From Lethocerus indicus (Eukaryota > Arthropoda > Insecta > Hemiptera > Belostomatidae): 64,000 nucleotides of DNA. This document shows positions 63,934-64,000 of the stretch, one piece after another. The position numbers were made by a program, and so were the translations under genes. The notes under the pieces are model-generated. The model was not told the origin of the DNA, made no database searches, and saw only the letters and a program-made list of their open reading frames with translations. Every line of letters begins with the position of its first letter. Positions within the stretch are counted from its first letter, which is position 1. The stretch covers positions 1,993,501-2,057,500 of the forward strand of contig JACDQD010000102.1 of NCBI GenBank assembly GCA_019843655.1, in the 5' to 3' direction.

Positions 63934-63968
63934 CCAACAATGAGAAGCAATTTAGACCACCAATTATA
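63934..63968 (+). repeat. Short duplicated element, copy 2
   Basis: Begins CCAACAATGAGAA and ends CAATTATA. Same orientation as the copy about 860 bp upstream; the flanks are not similar. Confidence 0.5.
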
Positions 63969-64000
63969 AAGGCAGGTTATACGATGCAGTCCACTTCAAA

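Larger units (their letters stand above)
57236..64000. other. No gene recognised
   Basis: AT-rich spacers with CpG-rich parts at about 58690-58740, 59530-59790 and 60690-60990. A frame at 57718-57913 ends at a donor-like TTTG|GTAAGT but has only a TTG start and no acceptor. A similar 34-bp word occurs twice near the right end (63070 and 63934). Confidence 0.35.

Overview
The window looks like nuclear DNA of an arthropod, most likely an insect. The one gene I can resolve completely is an intron-split Rab40 small GTPase whose protein reads most like insect Rab40. There is also a eukaryotic tRNA gene with internal Pol III boxes, a miniature transposon-like repeat, AT microsatellites and long stretches without recognisable genes. 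No operons, ribosome-binding sites, CRISPR arrays or rRNA were seen. The species cannot be named from the sequence.

Layout. 1-1300: mostly AT-rich intergenic DNA with one GC-rich segment (about 230-520) that holds a candidate secreted-peptide frame on the minus strand. 1319-1580: a small family of inverted and tandem repeat units of about 61-65 bp, each carrying a CTCF-like motif. 1850-2171: Rab40 promoter and leader with an exact YY1/Pho-type motif. 2172-6060: Rab40 in four coding exons (277 aa, P-loop to SOCS box to C-terminal CALS). Its third intron contains an antisense tRNA-Thr(CGU) gene and half of a transposon-like element. 6061 to about 9800: an unusually long T-rich presumed 3' UTR with five Pumilio-type motifs. 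15116-15540: the other half of the transposon-like element. 15600-16213: a CpG-rich promoter-like region ending in a short candidate first coding exon (MAF plus a split codon) with a good splice donor, on the plus strand.

From 16.2 kb to the end (about 48 kb) no conserved protein domain is recognisable. This part alternates AT-rich spacers with CpG-rich blocks dotted with ATTA/TTTATGGC-type homeodomain motifs, ATCGAT clusters and perfect short hairpins. That is the look of a developmental gene's long intron or regulatory desert, but this is inference. The best exon candidate in it is on the minus strand at 57152-57227, with a strong acceptor and a GTGAGT donor. A 96-codon frame at 42394-42684 has a signal-peptide-like start and an amidation/dibasic cleavage motif, so it is a candidate neuropeptide precursor of low confidence.

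Functional picture. Rab40 is expected to act as the substrate-recruiting part of a Cullin-5 ubiquitin ligase at membranes. The upstream CTCF-like cluster may insulate its promoter. The other candidates are unassigned.
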